Positions 1-9,338 of a DNA stretch of 64,000 bases are shown here, piece after piece (positions within the stretch are counted from its first letter, which is position 1; every line of letters begins with the position of its first letter). Position numbers and translations under genes: made by a program. Below the pieces are notes generated by a model that worked only from the letters and a program-made list of their open reading frames with translations, did not search any database and was not told where the DNA came from. Source of the DNA: Bacteroidota bacterium (lineage in GTDB: Bacteria; Bacteroidota; Bacteroidia; Chitinophagales; Chitinophagaceae); contig CANGEP010000001.1 in the NCBI GenBank assembly GCA_947452905.1, positions 124,001-188,000 on the forward strand, written 5' to 3'.

Positions 1-1992
1 TTAACTAATTATGGGGGTGGGAATACTTCTTGTAAAGCAATGGCTAAAGATCCTCTAACTGGTAATGAGGTAGAAGTGATGTGGGTAAAAGGAAGTGGGG
101 GTGATTTAGGTACTATGAAAAGAGATGGCTTAGCTGCTTTATATGTAGATAAATTAAGAAGTTTACAAAATGTATATCGTGGTTTAGCGTATGAGGATGA
201 AATGGTTCAATTATTTAATCATTGTATTTATGATTTGGCTTCAAAAGCGCCTAGCATTGATACACCACTACATGGTTTTTTACCTTTTAAGCACATCGAC
301 CATTTACATCCTGATGCTGCTATTGCCATAGCGGCAAGTAAGGAGGGAGAAAAAATTACCAAAGAATTATTTGAAGGTAAGATTGGCTGGGTGCCTTGGC
401 AAAAACCAGGCTTTGATTTAGGGCTTCAATTAAAAGAATGTCTTGATACAAATCCTGGTATTATAGGAATTATGTTGGGATCTCATGGATTGTTTACTTG
501 GGGTAACACAGCTTATGAAAGCTATATAAACACGCTAGAAGTGATTGAAAAATGTGCTGAGTTTATTCAAGAAAATTTAGCTAAAAAATCGGCTCCCTTT
601 GCAGGACAAAAAATACCCTCTTTAGAGGCTTCTGCTCGTAAAGCGCAGGCAGCAGCATTAGCGCCCATTTTAAGAGGTTTTTGTTCCTCTCAAACAAAAA
701 TGATTGGACATTTTACTGATGACGAAAGAGTGCTTGAATTTATTAATTCAAATGATTTAGATAGATTAGCTCCTTTGGGTACGAGTTGTCCCGATCATTT
801 TTTAAGAACCAAAATCTCTCCTTTAGTAGTAACAATTTCTGCATCTGAGGATCTTACGAAAGTAGATGTTATTAAAGAAAAATTAAGTCCTTTGTTCGCT
901 GATTATCGCAAAATGTATAGTAGTTATTATACCAGTTGTAAGCATGATAATAGTCCAGCCATAAGAGATGCCAATCCCGTTATCATTTTATATCCCGGAG
1001 TGGGTATGTTTAGCTTTGCTAAAGACAAACAAACTGCAAGAGTAGCTGCCGAATTTTATATTAATGCCATTAATGTAATGAAAGGAGCTGAAGCCATATC
1101 CACCTATACATCCTTGCCAAGACAAGAAGCATTTAATATTGAATACTGGTTGTTAGAAGAAGCTAAATTGCAAAGAATGCCTAAGCCAAAGGCATTAACT
1201 GGACGTATTGCTTTGGTTACAGGAAGTGGCGGGGGCATTGGGAAAGCCATTGCTAAGAAATTTGCTTCCGAAGGGGCTTGTGTTATTTTATCCGATAATA
1301 ATGCCCAAAGATTAGCGGAGGCCGAACAAGAATTTATCAATTTGTTTGGCAAAGACATAGTAACTACAGGTATTTTGGATGTCACCGACAGTTCTACCAT
1401 TATAGGAACAATGCATCATGCCGCTTTACATTTTGGTGGGGTAGATATAATTGTAAATAATGCAGGCTTATCTATTTCAAAAACCATCGAGGACCATACC
1501 ATTCAGGATTGGGATTTATTGTATGATGTATTGGTGAAAGGGCAAATGTTTGTAAGTCAATCTGCTATTGGTATTATGCGTAAACAAAATTTAGGAGGAG
1601 ATATTTTAAATATTGTGAGTAAAAATGCTTTGGTGAGTGGACCCAATAATGCAGGTTATGGATCCGCAAAAGCCGCGCAATTGCATTTGAGTCGATTAAA
1701 TGCTGCGGAACTGGGTAAAGATAAAATTCGTGTAAACGTAGTAAATCCAGATGCAGTAATTGCAGGTAGCAATATTTGGAGTGGTGGATGGGCCGAAGGC
1801 CGAGCCAAGGCTTATGGCATTAAGGTAGAAGAGCTCCCTGCTTATTACGCTGGTCGCACTTTATTAAATGAAATAATTTTACCAGAAGATATTGCCAATG
1901 CTTGTTTTGCTTATGTGGGGGGCTTATTAAGTAAGTCCACAGGTAATGTGTTAAATGTAGATGGAGGCATAGCTGCTTCTTTCGTAAGGTAA
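1..1992 (+). CDS. rhaD: Bifunctional rhamnulose-1-phosphate aldolase / lactaldehyde dehydrogenase (5' partial)
   Basis: The frame is open to base 1 and reads LTNYGGGNTSCKA before the first Met at base 40. That GGGNTS block belongs to the aldolase domain, so the true start lies upstream of the window. Counting from the Met at 40, residues 1-380 form a class II aldolase/adducin domain with candidate zinc histidines H88, H90 and H149. Residues 388-650 form a short-chain dehydrogenase with TGSGGGIG at about 394, NNAG at 473-476 and the catalytic YxxxK pair Y540/K544. The family (also called RhaEW) splits L-rhamnulose-1-phosphate into DHAP and L-lactaldehyde and is thought to oxidise the lactaldehyde. 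It is the first gene seen of a rhamnose operon, 48 nt before rhaM. Confidence 0.93.
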   Translation, partial: LTNYGGGNTSCKAMAKDPLTGNEVEVMWVKGSGGDLGTMKRDGLAALYVDKLRSLQNVYRGLAYEDEMVQLFNHCIYDLASKAPSIDTPLHGFLPFKHIDHLHPDAAIAIAASKEGEKITKELFEGKIGWVPWQKPGFDLGLQLKECLDTNPGIIGIMLGSHGLFTWGNTAYESYINTLEVIEKCAEFIQENLAKKSAPFAGQKIPSLEASARKAQAAALAPILRGFCSSQTKMIGHFTDDERVLEFINSNDLDRLAPLGTSCPDHFLRTKISPLVVTISASEDLTKVDVIKEKLSPLFADYRKMYSSYYTSCKHDNSPAIRDANPVIILYPGVGMFSFAKDKQTARVAAEFYINAINVMKGAEAISTYTSLPRQEAFNIEYWLLEEAKLQRMPKPKALTGRIALVTGSGGGIGKAIAKKFASEGACVILSDNNAQRLAEAEQEFINLFGKDIVTTGILDVTDSSTIIGTMHHAALHFGGVDIIVNNAGLSISKTIEDHTIQDWDLLYDVLVKGQMFVSQSAIGIMRKQNLGGDILNIVSKNALVSGPNNAGYGSAKAAQLHLSRLNAAELGKDKIRVNVVNPDAVIAGSNIWSGGWAEGRAKAYGIKVEELPAYYAGRTLLNEIILPEDIANACFAYVGGLLSKSTGNVLNVDGGIAASFVR

Positions 1993-2040
1993 GCTTTAAA
2001 AAGTTTGCCTTGGATGATAAAGAAGTTTTAAATTAGGACT

Positions 2041-2355
2041 ATGAAACAACTTGCTTTTGAAATGAAATTAAATGCTGGCCAAGAGTTTGAATACAAAAAA
2101 CGTCACGACGAAATTTGGCCCGAACTTGTTACGCTGTTAAAGACAACAGGGATAAGCGAATATTCTATTTATTTAAATCAAGAAACAGGTTCTTTATTTG
2201 GAGTTATGAAAGTAGCAGATGAACTGGCACTGGAAAAACTTCCGCATGATCCTATTATGCAAAAATGGTGGGCTTACATGAAAGATATTATGCAAACGCA
2301 TCCTAATAATTCACCTATTTCTATTCCACTTACGAATGTATTTTATTTGCCTTAA
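2041..2355 (+). CDS. rhaM: L-rhamnose mutarotase
   Basis: A 104-residue protein, the usual length for RhaM, with the family features KRHDEIWPEL near residues 20-29 (His as likely acid/base) and WWAYMKDIM near the C-terminus. RhaM interconverts the alpha and beta anomers of L-rhamnose so that the isomerase receives its preferred form. It is cytoplasmic and has no signal peptide. It lies between the aldolase fusion and the isomerase on the same strand, 31 nt before rhaI, which fits one transcript. Confidence 0.93.
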   Translation: MKQLAFEMKLNAGQEFEYKKRHDEIWPELVTLLKTTGISEYSIYLNQETGSLFGVMKVADELALEKLPHDPIMQKWWAYMKDIMQTHPNNSPISIPLTNVFYLP

Positions 2356-2386
2356 TGGAGGGTAATCAAATGTTTAAAAGTCTTTT

Positions 2387-3658
2387 ATGAGAATTGATAA
2401 AAAAAGTATTGAAAAATTTAATGATAGTTTACTAGTATCACATCAGCAAAAATTTTCTTTTGCAAAACAAACTATTCCCAATGCCGAGGCCATTATCCAA
2501 AAATTAATTGATTTTAATGTAGCCATCCCAAGTTGGGCTTTAGGTACTGGGGGCACTCGATTTGGTAGATTCTCTGCTGCAGGAGAGCCAGGCACTTTAG
2601 AACAAAAAATGGAAGATGTTGGATTATTGCATGCCCTAAATAATGCCAGCGGTGCCATCTCTTTACATATTCCTTGGGATATTCCCTCCGATTATAATGC
2701 CATTAAAAAACTAGCAGCCGATTTGCATTTAAAATTTGATGCGGTAAATTCAAACACTTTTCAAGATCAAAAAGGGCAGGCCTTAAGTTATAAATATGGC
2801 TCTTTACAAAATACGAATAAGGATATTCGTAAACAAGCCATAGCACATAATATAGAAGTTATTAAACACGGCAATGCTCTAGGATCCAAAGCTTTAACTG
2901 TTTGGCTAAGTGATGGTAGTTCCTTCCCAGGACAACTTAATTTTAGAAAAGCATTTCAAAATACTTTAGAAAGCTTAGAAGAGATTTATGCAGCATTGCC
3001 TTCGGATTGGAAGGTATTTGTTGAGTATAAAGCATTTGAACCCAATTTTTACTCTATGACGGTGGGCGATTGGGGGCAATCACTTTTATATGCCAATAAA
3101 TTAGGACCTAAGGCATATACGCTAGTGGATTTAGGGCATCATTTACCTAATGCTAATATTGAACAAATTGTAGCTTTATTAATGATGGAAGAAAAATTAG
3201 CGGGCTTTCATTTTAATGATAGTAAATATGGAGATGATGATTTAACGGTGGGAAGTATTAAACCCTATCAATTATTTTTAATTTTTAACGAATTAGTAGA
3301 AGGAATGGATGCTAGAGGTTTACATCATGCCAACGATTTAGGCTGGATGATTGACGCTAGTCATAATATAAAAGATCCTTTAGAGGACTTACTGCAGTCA
3401 ATAGAGGCCATTATGATTGCTTATGCACAAGCTTTATTGGTAGATCGAAAAGCGTTAAATGAAGCACAGCAAAATAATGATGTAGTGGCAGCGCAAGAAA
3501 TTTTACAAAATACTTTTAGAACCGATGTACGAGCTATGGTGGCAGAAGCAAGAATTAGGGCTGGTGCGGCTTTAGATCCTCTTGGATATTTTAGGACTAA
3601 TCAAATAAGAGCCTCTTTGGTAAAAGAAAGAGGGAACACAATTGCTACAGGTTTATAA
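2387..3658 (+). CDS. rhaI: L-rhamnose isomerase (TIM-barrel type)
   Basis: A 423-residue xylose-isomerase-like TIM barrel of the RhaI subtype (Pseudomonas stutzeri/Streptomyces type) rather than E. coli RhaA. E213 (in VEYKAFEP), D248 (VDLGHH), H275 (FHFND) and D323 (MIDASHN) are spaced as expected for the metal-binding set of this family. It converts L-rhamnose to L-rhamnulose. Its TAA stop overlaps the ATG of the following kinase by one base (TAATG), which suggests translational coupling. Members of this family can accept other aldoses, so substrate specificity is inferred from the operon. Confidence 0.93.
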   Translation: MRIDKKSIEKFNDSLLVSHQQKFSFAKQTIPNAEAIIQKLIDFNVAIPSWALGTGGTRFGRFSAAGEPGTLEQKMEDVGLLHALNNASGAISLHIPWDIPSDYNAIKKLAADLHLKFDAVNSNTFQDQKGQALSYKYGSLQNTNKDIRKQAIAHNIEVIKHGNALGSKALTVWLSDGSSFPGQLNFRKAFQNTLESLEEIYAALPSDWKVFVEYKAFEPNFYSMTVGDWGQSLLYANKLGPKAYTLVDLGHHLPNANIEQIVALLMMEEKLAGFHFNDSKYGDDDLTVGSIKPYQLFLIFNELVEGMDARGLHHANDLGWMIDASHNIKDPLEDLLQSIEAIMIAYAQALLVDRKALNEAQQNNDVVAAQEILQNTFRTDVRAMVAEARIRAGAALDPLGYFRTNQIRASLVKERGNTIATGL

Positions 3659-4854
3659 TGCAAGCCACTGATGTTATATTAATTTTTGATATTGGTAAAA
3701 CCAACAAAAAGATATTGCTTTTTAATAAGCAGTATCAATTGGTATATGAAGAGGAAGTGCAATTTTCTGAAATACAAGACGAACAGGGAGATGCTTGCGA
3801 AAATATTGAAGCACTAACGCTTTGGATTAAAACTAGTATTCAAAAATTAAAAAGTGATCATCGTTTTAAAATTAGCGCTATACATTATTCGGCTTATGGT
3901 GCTAGTTTTGTTTATTTAAACGAAAGTGGAGAGATAGTTGCTCCCTTATATAACTATCTGAAACCCTATAAAGAATCAACAAGAGAAATTTTCGAAAAAA
4001 AATATGGCTCAATCAGTAATTTATGTCTCCAAACTGCTTCACCTGATTTAGGTAACTTAAATTCAGGCTTACAAATTTTTAGATTAAAACTGGAGCAGCC
4101 CGAAATATTTAAAAAAATTAAATGGGCTTTGCATTTACCTCAATATATTCATTATATAGTTACAGGTGAATTTGCAACTGATATTACCAGTATAGGTTGT
4201 CATACTTTTTTATGGAATTTTACTACTCAATCTTATCATGATTGGGTGATACAGGAAGGGATAGACAAGCTCTTTGCCCCATTAAAACAAAAGGTAGGGT
4301 TACATGATAGTTCTGCTGCTTTGATTCCTTATTTCGATGCCTTTGAATCACCTTTTATTTTGCTTTCAACGGGTACTTGGTGTATTAGTCTGAATCCTTT
4401 TAATGATAGTCCTTTAACAGATCAAGAATTAGAAAAAGACGCTTTATGTTATTTGTCTTTTCAAGGAAAACCAGTAAAAGCAGCTCGTTTATTTGCTGGT
4501 AATATGCATGCCGAAGAAGTTTCAAAATTAAAAACTTTACAATTACCCGCTTTGGAATATGAAAAAGCCTATGCAGTTTTGATGCGTAAAATTGTGGAGC
4601 TACAAGTGGCAAGTACCAATCTTATTCTTAAAGGGACAACAGTCAAGCGAATTTTTGTAGATGGAGGATTTAGTAAAAACGAATACTACATGAACGGGTT
4701 GGCCAACGCTTTCCCTAATATAGAAGTATATGCTGCTACTATACCACAAGCCTCTGCTATAGGAGCCGCCTTATGTATGCATGATGTATGGAATACACAT
4801 TCTAAGCCTAACAGTTTACTGGCTTTAAAATATTATTCTTCAAAGCAAGAATAG
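3658..4854 (+). CDS. rhaB: FGGY-family carbohydrate kinase, probable L-rhamnulose kinase
   Basis: A 398-residue sugar kinase with an N-terminal phosphate-binding FDIGKTNKKI (residues 10-19), a middle LLSTGTWCISL block and a C-terminal FVDGGFSKNEYY block, all typical of FGGY kinases. D217 in HDSSAALIPY is the likely catalytic base. Position between the isomerase and the rhamnosidase makes L-rhamnulose the expected substrate. It is clearly shorter than the roughly 490-residue E. coli RhaB, so loops or a subdomain are reduced. No frameshift is visible: the frame is open and both halves of the fold are present. Start is ATG coupled to the rhaI stop. Confidence 0.85.
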   Translation: MQATDVILIFDIGKTNKKILLFNKQYQLVYEEEVQFSEIQDEQGDACENIEALTLWIKTSIQKLKSDHRFKISAIHYSAYGASFVYLNESGEIVAPLYNYLKPYKESTREIFEKKYGSISNLCLQTASPDLGNLNSGLQIFRLKLEQPEIFKKIKWALHLPQYIHYIVTGEFATDITSIGCHTFLWNFTTQSYHDWVIQEGIDKLFAPLKQKVGLHDSSAALIPYFDAFESPFILLSTGTWCISLNPFNDSPLTDQELEKDALCYLSFQGKPVKAARLFAGNMHAEEVSKLKTLQLPALEYEKAYAVLMRKIVELQVASTNLILKGTTVKRIFVDGGFSKNEYYMNGLANAFPNIEVYAATIPQASAIGAALCMHDVWNTHSKPNSLLALKYYSSKQE

Positions 4855-4881
4855 CTTACATTTATAAAACAATTTAACGAT

Positions 4882-7578
4882 ATGAAAAAAGGAACGCTTG
4901 CGCTATTCTTTCAGGTAATTGTATTGCTTTCATTTGGGCAAACAACAATTACGAAAGCATTCACCGACAATCAAGTAAATCCATTAGGTATTGGTTCATT
5001 GCAACCAAGGTTTACATGGTTAATAAACTCCGAAAAAAGAAATACTAAACAAGTCGCTTATCAAATTCAAGTGAATGGGCCTAAAACTATGGTTTGGAAT
5101 TCTGGGAAAGTAAATACCGATCAATCTGTTTTTATTGATTATCAGGGGCTGCCGCTTGTATCCAATACAAAGTATAGTTGGAAGGTGAAAGTGTGGACAA
5201 ACGATAATCAAGTTTCGGCTTGGAGTGCTGAAAATAGTTTTCAAACTTCCTTGCTTTCTAAACAAGATTGGAAAGCAAAATGGATTACGCCCGGTTTTGA
5301 GGAAACGCCCGAAAGGCCAAGTCCTATTTTTAGAAAAGAATTTTTGAGCAATAAAAAAGTAGCCAATGCCACAGCTTATATTACAGCACATGGTTTGTAT
5401 GAAGCTCAAATTAATGGCCAAAGAGTAGGCGATGCTTATTTAACACCAGGTTGGACGAGTTATAAAACAAGATTACAATTTCAAGCTTATGATATTACAA
5501 GTATGATTAAATCAGGTGCCAATGCGATTGGCGTAAGTTTGGGCAGTGGTTGGTATCGAGGAATTATTGGTTTTGAGAATAATAAAAACTCATATGGTAA
5601 AGAGGTTGCCTTACTGCTTCAAATTCATATTAAATATACCGATGGTACTGAATCCATAGTGGCAACTGATGAAACATGGAAATCAAGTGTGGGGTCGATT
5701 GCATATTCAGAAATTTACAATGGCGAAACCATAGATGCTAGATTAGAACAAACAGGATGGACTACCGCTGGCTTTAATGATAAAAGCTGGTACCCTGTAA
5801 AACTAGAAAACTTTGGTTACTCCAATTTAATAAGCACTCAAAATGAGCTAGTTAAAAAACAAGAGAGAATTAAACCACTAAAAATATTTACTACTCCTAA
5901 AGGGGAGAAAGTGATAGATTTTGGTCAAAATTTATCGGGTTGGGTAGTGATGAAAGTGAAAGGTCAAAAAGGAGATAAAATTACTTTATCACATGCCGAA
6001 GTATTAGACAAGTATGGTAATTTTTACACGGCAAATTTAAGAGCCGCCAAAGCACAGGATACTTATATTTTGTCTGGAAATGGGGAAGAGGTTTTTGAAC
6101 CCCATTTTACTTGGCAAGGCTTTAGATATCTTAAAGTGGAAGGGTATCCAGGTGAACTAAAATCCGAAAATTTTGAAGCAGATGTGCTTAATTCCAATAT
6201 GGCTGTTACTGGAAATTATTCGAGTTCTAATTCAATGGTAAATCAATTGCAACATAATATTCTTTGGGGGCAAAAAGGAAACTTTATTGATGTACCCACT
6301 GATTGTCCGCAAAGAGATGAACGTTTAGGATGGACAGGGGATGCACAAGTATTTTCTAGAACGGCTTCTTTTAATATGAATGTGCATAATTTTTTCATTA
6401 AATGGTTACAGGATGTACAAGCCGATCAAGTGGAGGGTAAAGTGCCTTTTGTAGTTCCCAATATTTTAGGAGCCGGTGCTACAAATAGTTCTGGTTGGTC
6501 GGATGTGGCTACTATTATTCCTTGGAATATTTATTTAGCTTATGGCGATAAAAAAGTTTTAGTAGATCAATATAATAGTATGGTAAATTATGTTGAAAGT
6601 ATTGGTAAAGTAGCGAATAATCATTTATGGAACTCGGGTTGGCATTTTGGTGATTGGTTATTTTTTAGACCTGCCGATGATAATGATGGACAATCGGCAG
6701 TAACCGACAAAGGACTTATTGCCACTGCTTTTTATGCGCATTCTACACAACTTTTAATTAACACAGCTAAAGTTTTAGGAAAACAAGAAGATGAAAAAAA
6801 ATATATGGTGCTGCTACAAAATATTAAATCTGCATTTTTAAAAGAATATGTTACACCCAATGGCAGGTTGCTTTCTAGTACACAAACAGCGTATGTTTTG
6901 GCCTTGAATTTTGATTTATTGCCGGAAGAATTTAGGCAATCCACTGCTGCTCGCTTGGTAGAAAATATCAAAAACTATGGCATGCATTTAACCACTGGAT
7001 TTTTAGGCACCCCACATTTATGTAATGTACTCACCCGATTTGGCTATTCGGATATAGCTTATAAACTTTTATTACAACCCACTTATCCCTCTTGGTTATA
7101 TCCTGTGAAGATGGGGGCTACTACTATTTGGGAAAGATGGGATGGTCAAAAAACAGATAGTACTTTTCAAAGTGTTGGTATGAATTCATTTAATCATTAT
7201 TCCTATGGAGCTATTGGAGATTGGATGTATCGTCAGATGGTGGGGCTAGATACCTATGAAGACGGAGTGGGGTATAAGCATATCAAAATACAACCCCATT
7301 TAGGTGGTGGATTTACCCAAGCCAATGCAAGTTTACTTACTTACTATGGAACTGTTAGTAGTGGTTGGAAAATTGAAGCTGATAAAATAATGATGGATGT
7401 AGAAATTCCTGTAAATACTTCAGCAACAGTATTTATTCCTTCCTCCAATAAGGAAAATGTTTATGAAAATGGTAGTCCCCTAACAGCTTTAAAAGACATA
7501 CAAATTGGAACTGTAAAAGAGGGATATGTTCAAGTTGAATTAGGATCAGGCACTTATCGTTTTGAAATTAAAAAATAA
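4882..7578 (+). CDS. Secreted alpha-L-rhamnosidase, GH78
   Basis: An 898-residue protein with a Sec signal peptide (MKKGTLALFF...SFGQ, about residues 1-19). The order fits GH78: N-terminal beta domains, a carbohydrate-binding-like domain around residues 150-310, an (alpha/alpha)6 barrel, and a C-terminal beta domain. The catalytic block DCPQRDERLGWTGD spans residues 474-487, and the second acidic residue is E751 in IWERWDG. It hydrolyses terminal alpha-L-rhamnosides, probably in the periplasm, and feeds the intracellular rhamnose genes upstream, 27 nt after the kinase. No type IX C-terminal sorting domain is apparent. Confidence 0.93.
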   Translation: MKKGTLALFFQVIVLLSFGQTTITKAFTDNQVNPLGIGSLQPRFTWLINSEKRNTKQVAYQIQVNGPKTMVWNSGKVNTDQSVFIDYQGLPLVSNTKYSWKVKVWTNDNQVSAWSAENSFQTSLLSKQDWKAKWITPGFEETPERPSPIFRKEFLSNKKVANATAYITAHGLYEAQINGQRVGDAYLTPGWTSYKTRLQFQAYDITSMIKSGANAIGVSLGSGWYRGIIGFENNKNSYGKEVALLLQIHIKYTDGTESIVATDETWKSSVGSIAYSEIYNGETIDARLEQTGWTTAGFNDKSWYPVKLENFGYSNLISTQNELVKKQERIKPLKIFTTPKGEKVIDFGQNLSGWVVMKVKGQKGDKITLSHAEVLDKYGNFYTANLRAAKAQDTYILSGNGEEVFEPHFTWQGFRYLKVEGYPGELKSENFEADVLNSNMAVTGNYSSSNSMVNQLQHNILWGQKGNFIDVPTDCPQRDERLGWTGDAQVFSRTASFNMNVHNFFIKWLQDVQADQVEGKVPFVVPNILGAGATNSSGWSDVATIIPWNIYLAYGDKKVLVDQYNSMVNYVESIGKVANNHLWNSGWHFGDWLFFRPADDNDGQSAVTDKGLIATAFYAHSTQLLINTAKVLGKQEDEKKYMVLLQNIKSAFLKEYVTPNGRLLSSTQTAYVLALNFDLLPEEFRQSTAARLVENIKNYGMHLTTGFLGTPHLCNVLTRFGYSDIAYKLLLQPTYPSWLYPVKMGATTIWERWDGQKTDSTFQSVGMNSFNHYSYGAIGDWMYRQMVGLDTYEDGVGYKHIKIQPHLGGGFTQANASLLTYYGTVSSGWKIEADKIMMDVEIPVNTSATVFIPSSNKENVYENGSPLTALKDIQIGTVKEGYVQVELGSGTYRFEIKK

Positions 7579-7593
7579 TACTTTACATAAAAA

Positions 7594-7622
7594 AAGAGGC
7601 GCATCTAGCGCCTCTTTTTTTA
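7594..7622. terminator. Bidirectional intrinsic terminator, rhamnose operon / degP
   Basis: An 8-bp stem, AGAGGCGC (7595-7602) with GCGCCTCT (7608-7615) and a 5-nt loop, is flanked by A-runs on the left and T-runs on the right. It can therefore stop both the rhamnosidase transcript and the convergent protease transcript. Confidence 0.9.
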
Positions 7623-7666
7623 TGCTCGAAATAGTTTTGAAACATTACTTCTCGAAACATTTTATT

Positions 7667-9190
7667 TTAATCATTCAAGTTTAAGATAAAAGCATAGTTG
7701 CCATAATACCCTGGGTATAATCCAGATAATTTTATTGATCCAGTGGTTGACTTTTTAAGGGCTTCATAAAAATCTTCCACAGTAGATACGGGTTCGTCAT
7801 TCACATGAGTAATCACAAATCCTTTTTCCACTCTACTTTTGCCTAAAACACCCGAGCCTAAATCTTTTACCAGTACACCTCCTTCTAAATCATTTTTTTG
7901 TGCGGTGGCTTTATCAATGGTTTCTAATTTGCCACCAAGTTTTTCAGCGAGTTTACTACTCTTAGTTAAATCGGTAGCACCCAATTTTGCTTTTAAGGTT
8001 ACCTCAAAAGAGATTTCTTTACCTGCTCTTTTAATTACAACAGGAATTTTATCACCTGGCTTATATCTTGAAATTTGCTCTTGCAGTTCTGGCGCTGTTT
8101 TTATACTAACACCATTTAATTTGTTTATAATATCTCCTTTTTTAATTCCTGCGGCTTTGGCAGCGCCCCCTTCTAACACATCTGTTACCAACAAGCCTTC
8201 TCCTTCTTTGTATTTAACATCAAGCTCGGATTCTAATTTTTTTATTTCTTCCTCTGATAAACCATCTTTGGCATAACTCAATCCTAGGAAAGCTCTTTGC
8301 ACAGTTCCAAACTTAACTATATCGGTAACTACTTTTTTTACAATATTCACTGGTATTGCATAAGAGTACCCTGCATAGGAACCGGTAGGAGACATAATAG
8401 CCGAATTAATGCCCACTAGTTCACCTGCAGTATTCACTAGAGCACCCCCACTGTTTCCTTGATTTACAGCAGCATCTGTTTGTAAAAATGATTCTAATGG
8501 TTTGTCACTCTGACGGGAATTAATATCAATGCTTCTGTTTTTAGCACTAATTATACCTGCAGTAATGGTCACATCTAAAGAAAGGGGATAACCAATTGCT
8601 AATACCCATTGTCCTAATTTTACTTCATCACTATTGCCATACACTAAATAGGGTAATTTAGTTTCTTCAATTTTAATTACCGCTAAATCGCTGCTAGGAT
8701 CTGTTCCAATTACTTTGGCTTTGTATGTTTTTTTATTGGTAAGGGTAACATTAATTTCATCGGCACCATTCACCACGTGATTATTTGTTACTATATAACC
8801 GTCGCCTGTAATTAAAACACCACTTCCACTGGCTCTTTGTTCTGGTTGAATTCTTGGTCCACCAAAGAAATCTCCAAACATATCATCTTCTCCAAAAAAA
8901 TCAGAAAATGGATTTCTTTGTCTTTGTTTAGATCCTTCTATTTTCTTAGCATTCGTTTTAGTTTTAATATGCACAACAGCAGGGGAGGCGGCACTTGCTG
9001 CAGGCGTAAAATCTACGGTAGTAGCAGGTGCTGCACCATTCAAAAAGCTTGCATAATTGGCCGGAAGTTTTCCATCATTTTCGAAGCTAACGCTGGTATG
9101 ATTCCATTTAGCGTAACCCCAAACACTCGCTACTGTAGTAGTGGCACTAATGGCAACAATAGCTAACACATTTTTAAAGTTCAGGTTCAT
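7667..9190 (-). CDS. degP: DegP/HtrA-type periplasmic serine protease with PDZ domains
   Basis: A 507-residue protein with a hydrophobic N-terminus (residues 8-25) acting as signal or anchor, then a trypsin-like S1C domain. The catalytic triad is H138 (TNNHVV), D168 (SSDLAV) and S247 (GNSGGA). PDZ1 lies at about 290-400, and a second, more divergent PDZ-like segment runs from 420 to the end. The linker at 85-118 is rich in Phe, Asp and Gly, as in many Do-like proteases. The expected role is quality control of misfolded envelope proteins. It is monocistronic, facing the rhamnose operon across a shared terminator. Confidence 0.93.
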   Translation of the reverse strand: MNLNFKNVLAIVAISATTTVASVWGYAKWNHTSVSFENDGKLPANYASFLNGAAPATTVDFTPAASAASPAVVHIKTKTNAKKIEGSKQRQRNPFSDFFGEDDMFGDFFGGPRIQPEQRASGSGVLITGDGYIVTNNHVVNGADEINVTLTNKKTYKAKVIGTDPSSDLAVIKIEETKLPYLVYGNSDEVKLGQWVLAIGYPLSLDVTITAGIISAKNRSIDINSRQSDKPLESFLQTDAAVNQGNSGGALVNTAGELVGINSAIMSPTGSYAGYSYAIPVNIVKKVVTDIVKFGTVQRAFLGLSYAKDGLSEEEIKKLESELDVKYKEGEGLLVTDVLEGGAAKAAGIKKGDIINKLNGVSIKTAPELQEQISRYKPGDKIPVVIKRAGKEISFEVTLKAKLGATDLTKSSKLAEKLGGKLETIDKATAQKNDLEGGVLVKDLGSGVLGKSRVEKGFVITHVNDEPVSTVEDFYEALKKSTTGSIKLSGLYPGYYGNYAFILNLND

Positions 9191-9338
9191 AATGTTTATT
9201 TTTGATTTTAATAACTACATTTTTACAAAAGAGATACCAATTTGTTTGCAAAATAATAAAGCTGTAATAATGTCACAAATTATGATTGCTAGTTTAACAA
9301 AATATTTACGAAAATGTTCGTTGATAGGTAATTTTGAC

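Noticed and set aside
1104..1400. Antisense open frame of 98 codons inside the aldolase/dehydrogenase gene
   Set aside because: It lies wholly opposite a well-supported gene, has no promoter and no recognisable domain. The same holds for all other antisense frames seen inside genes.
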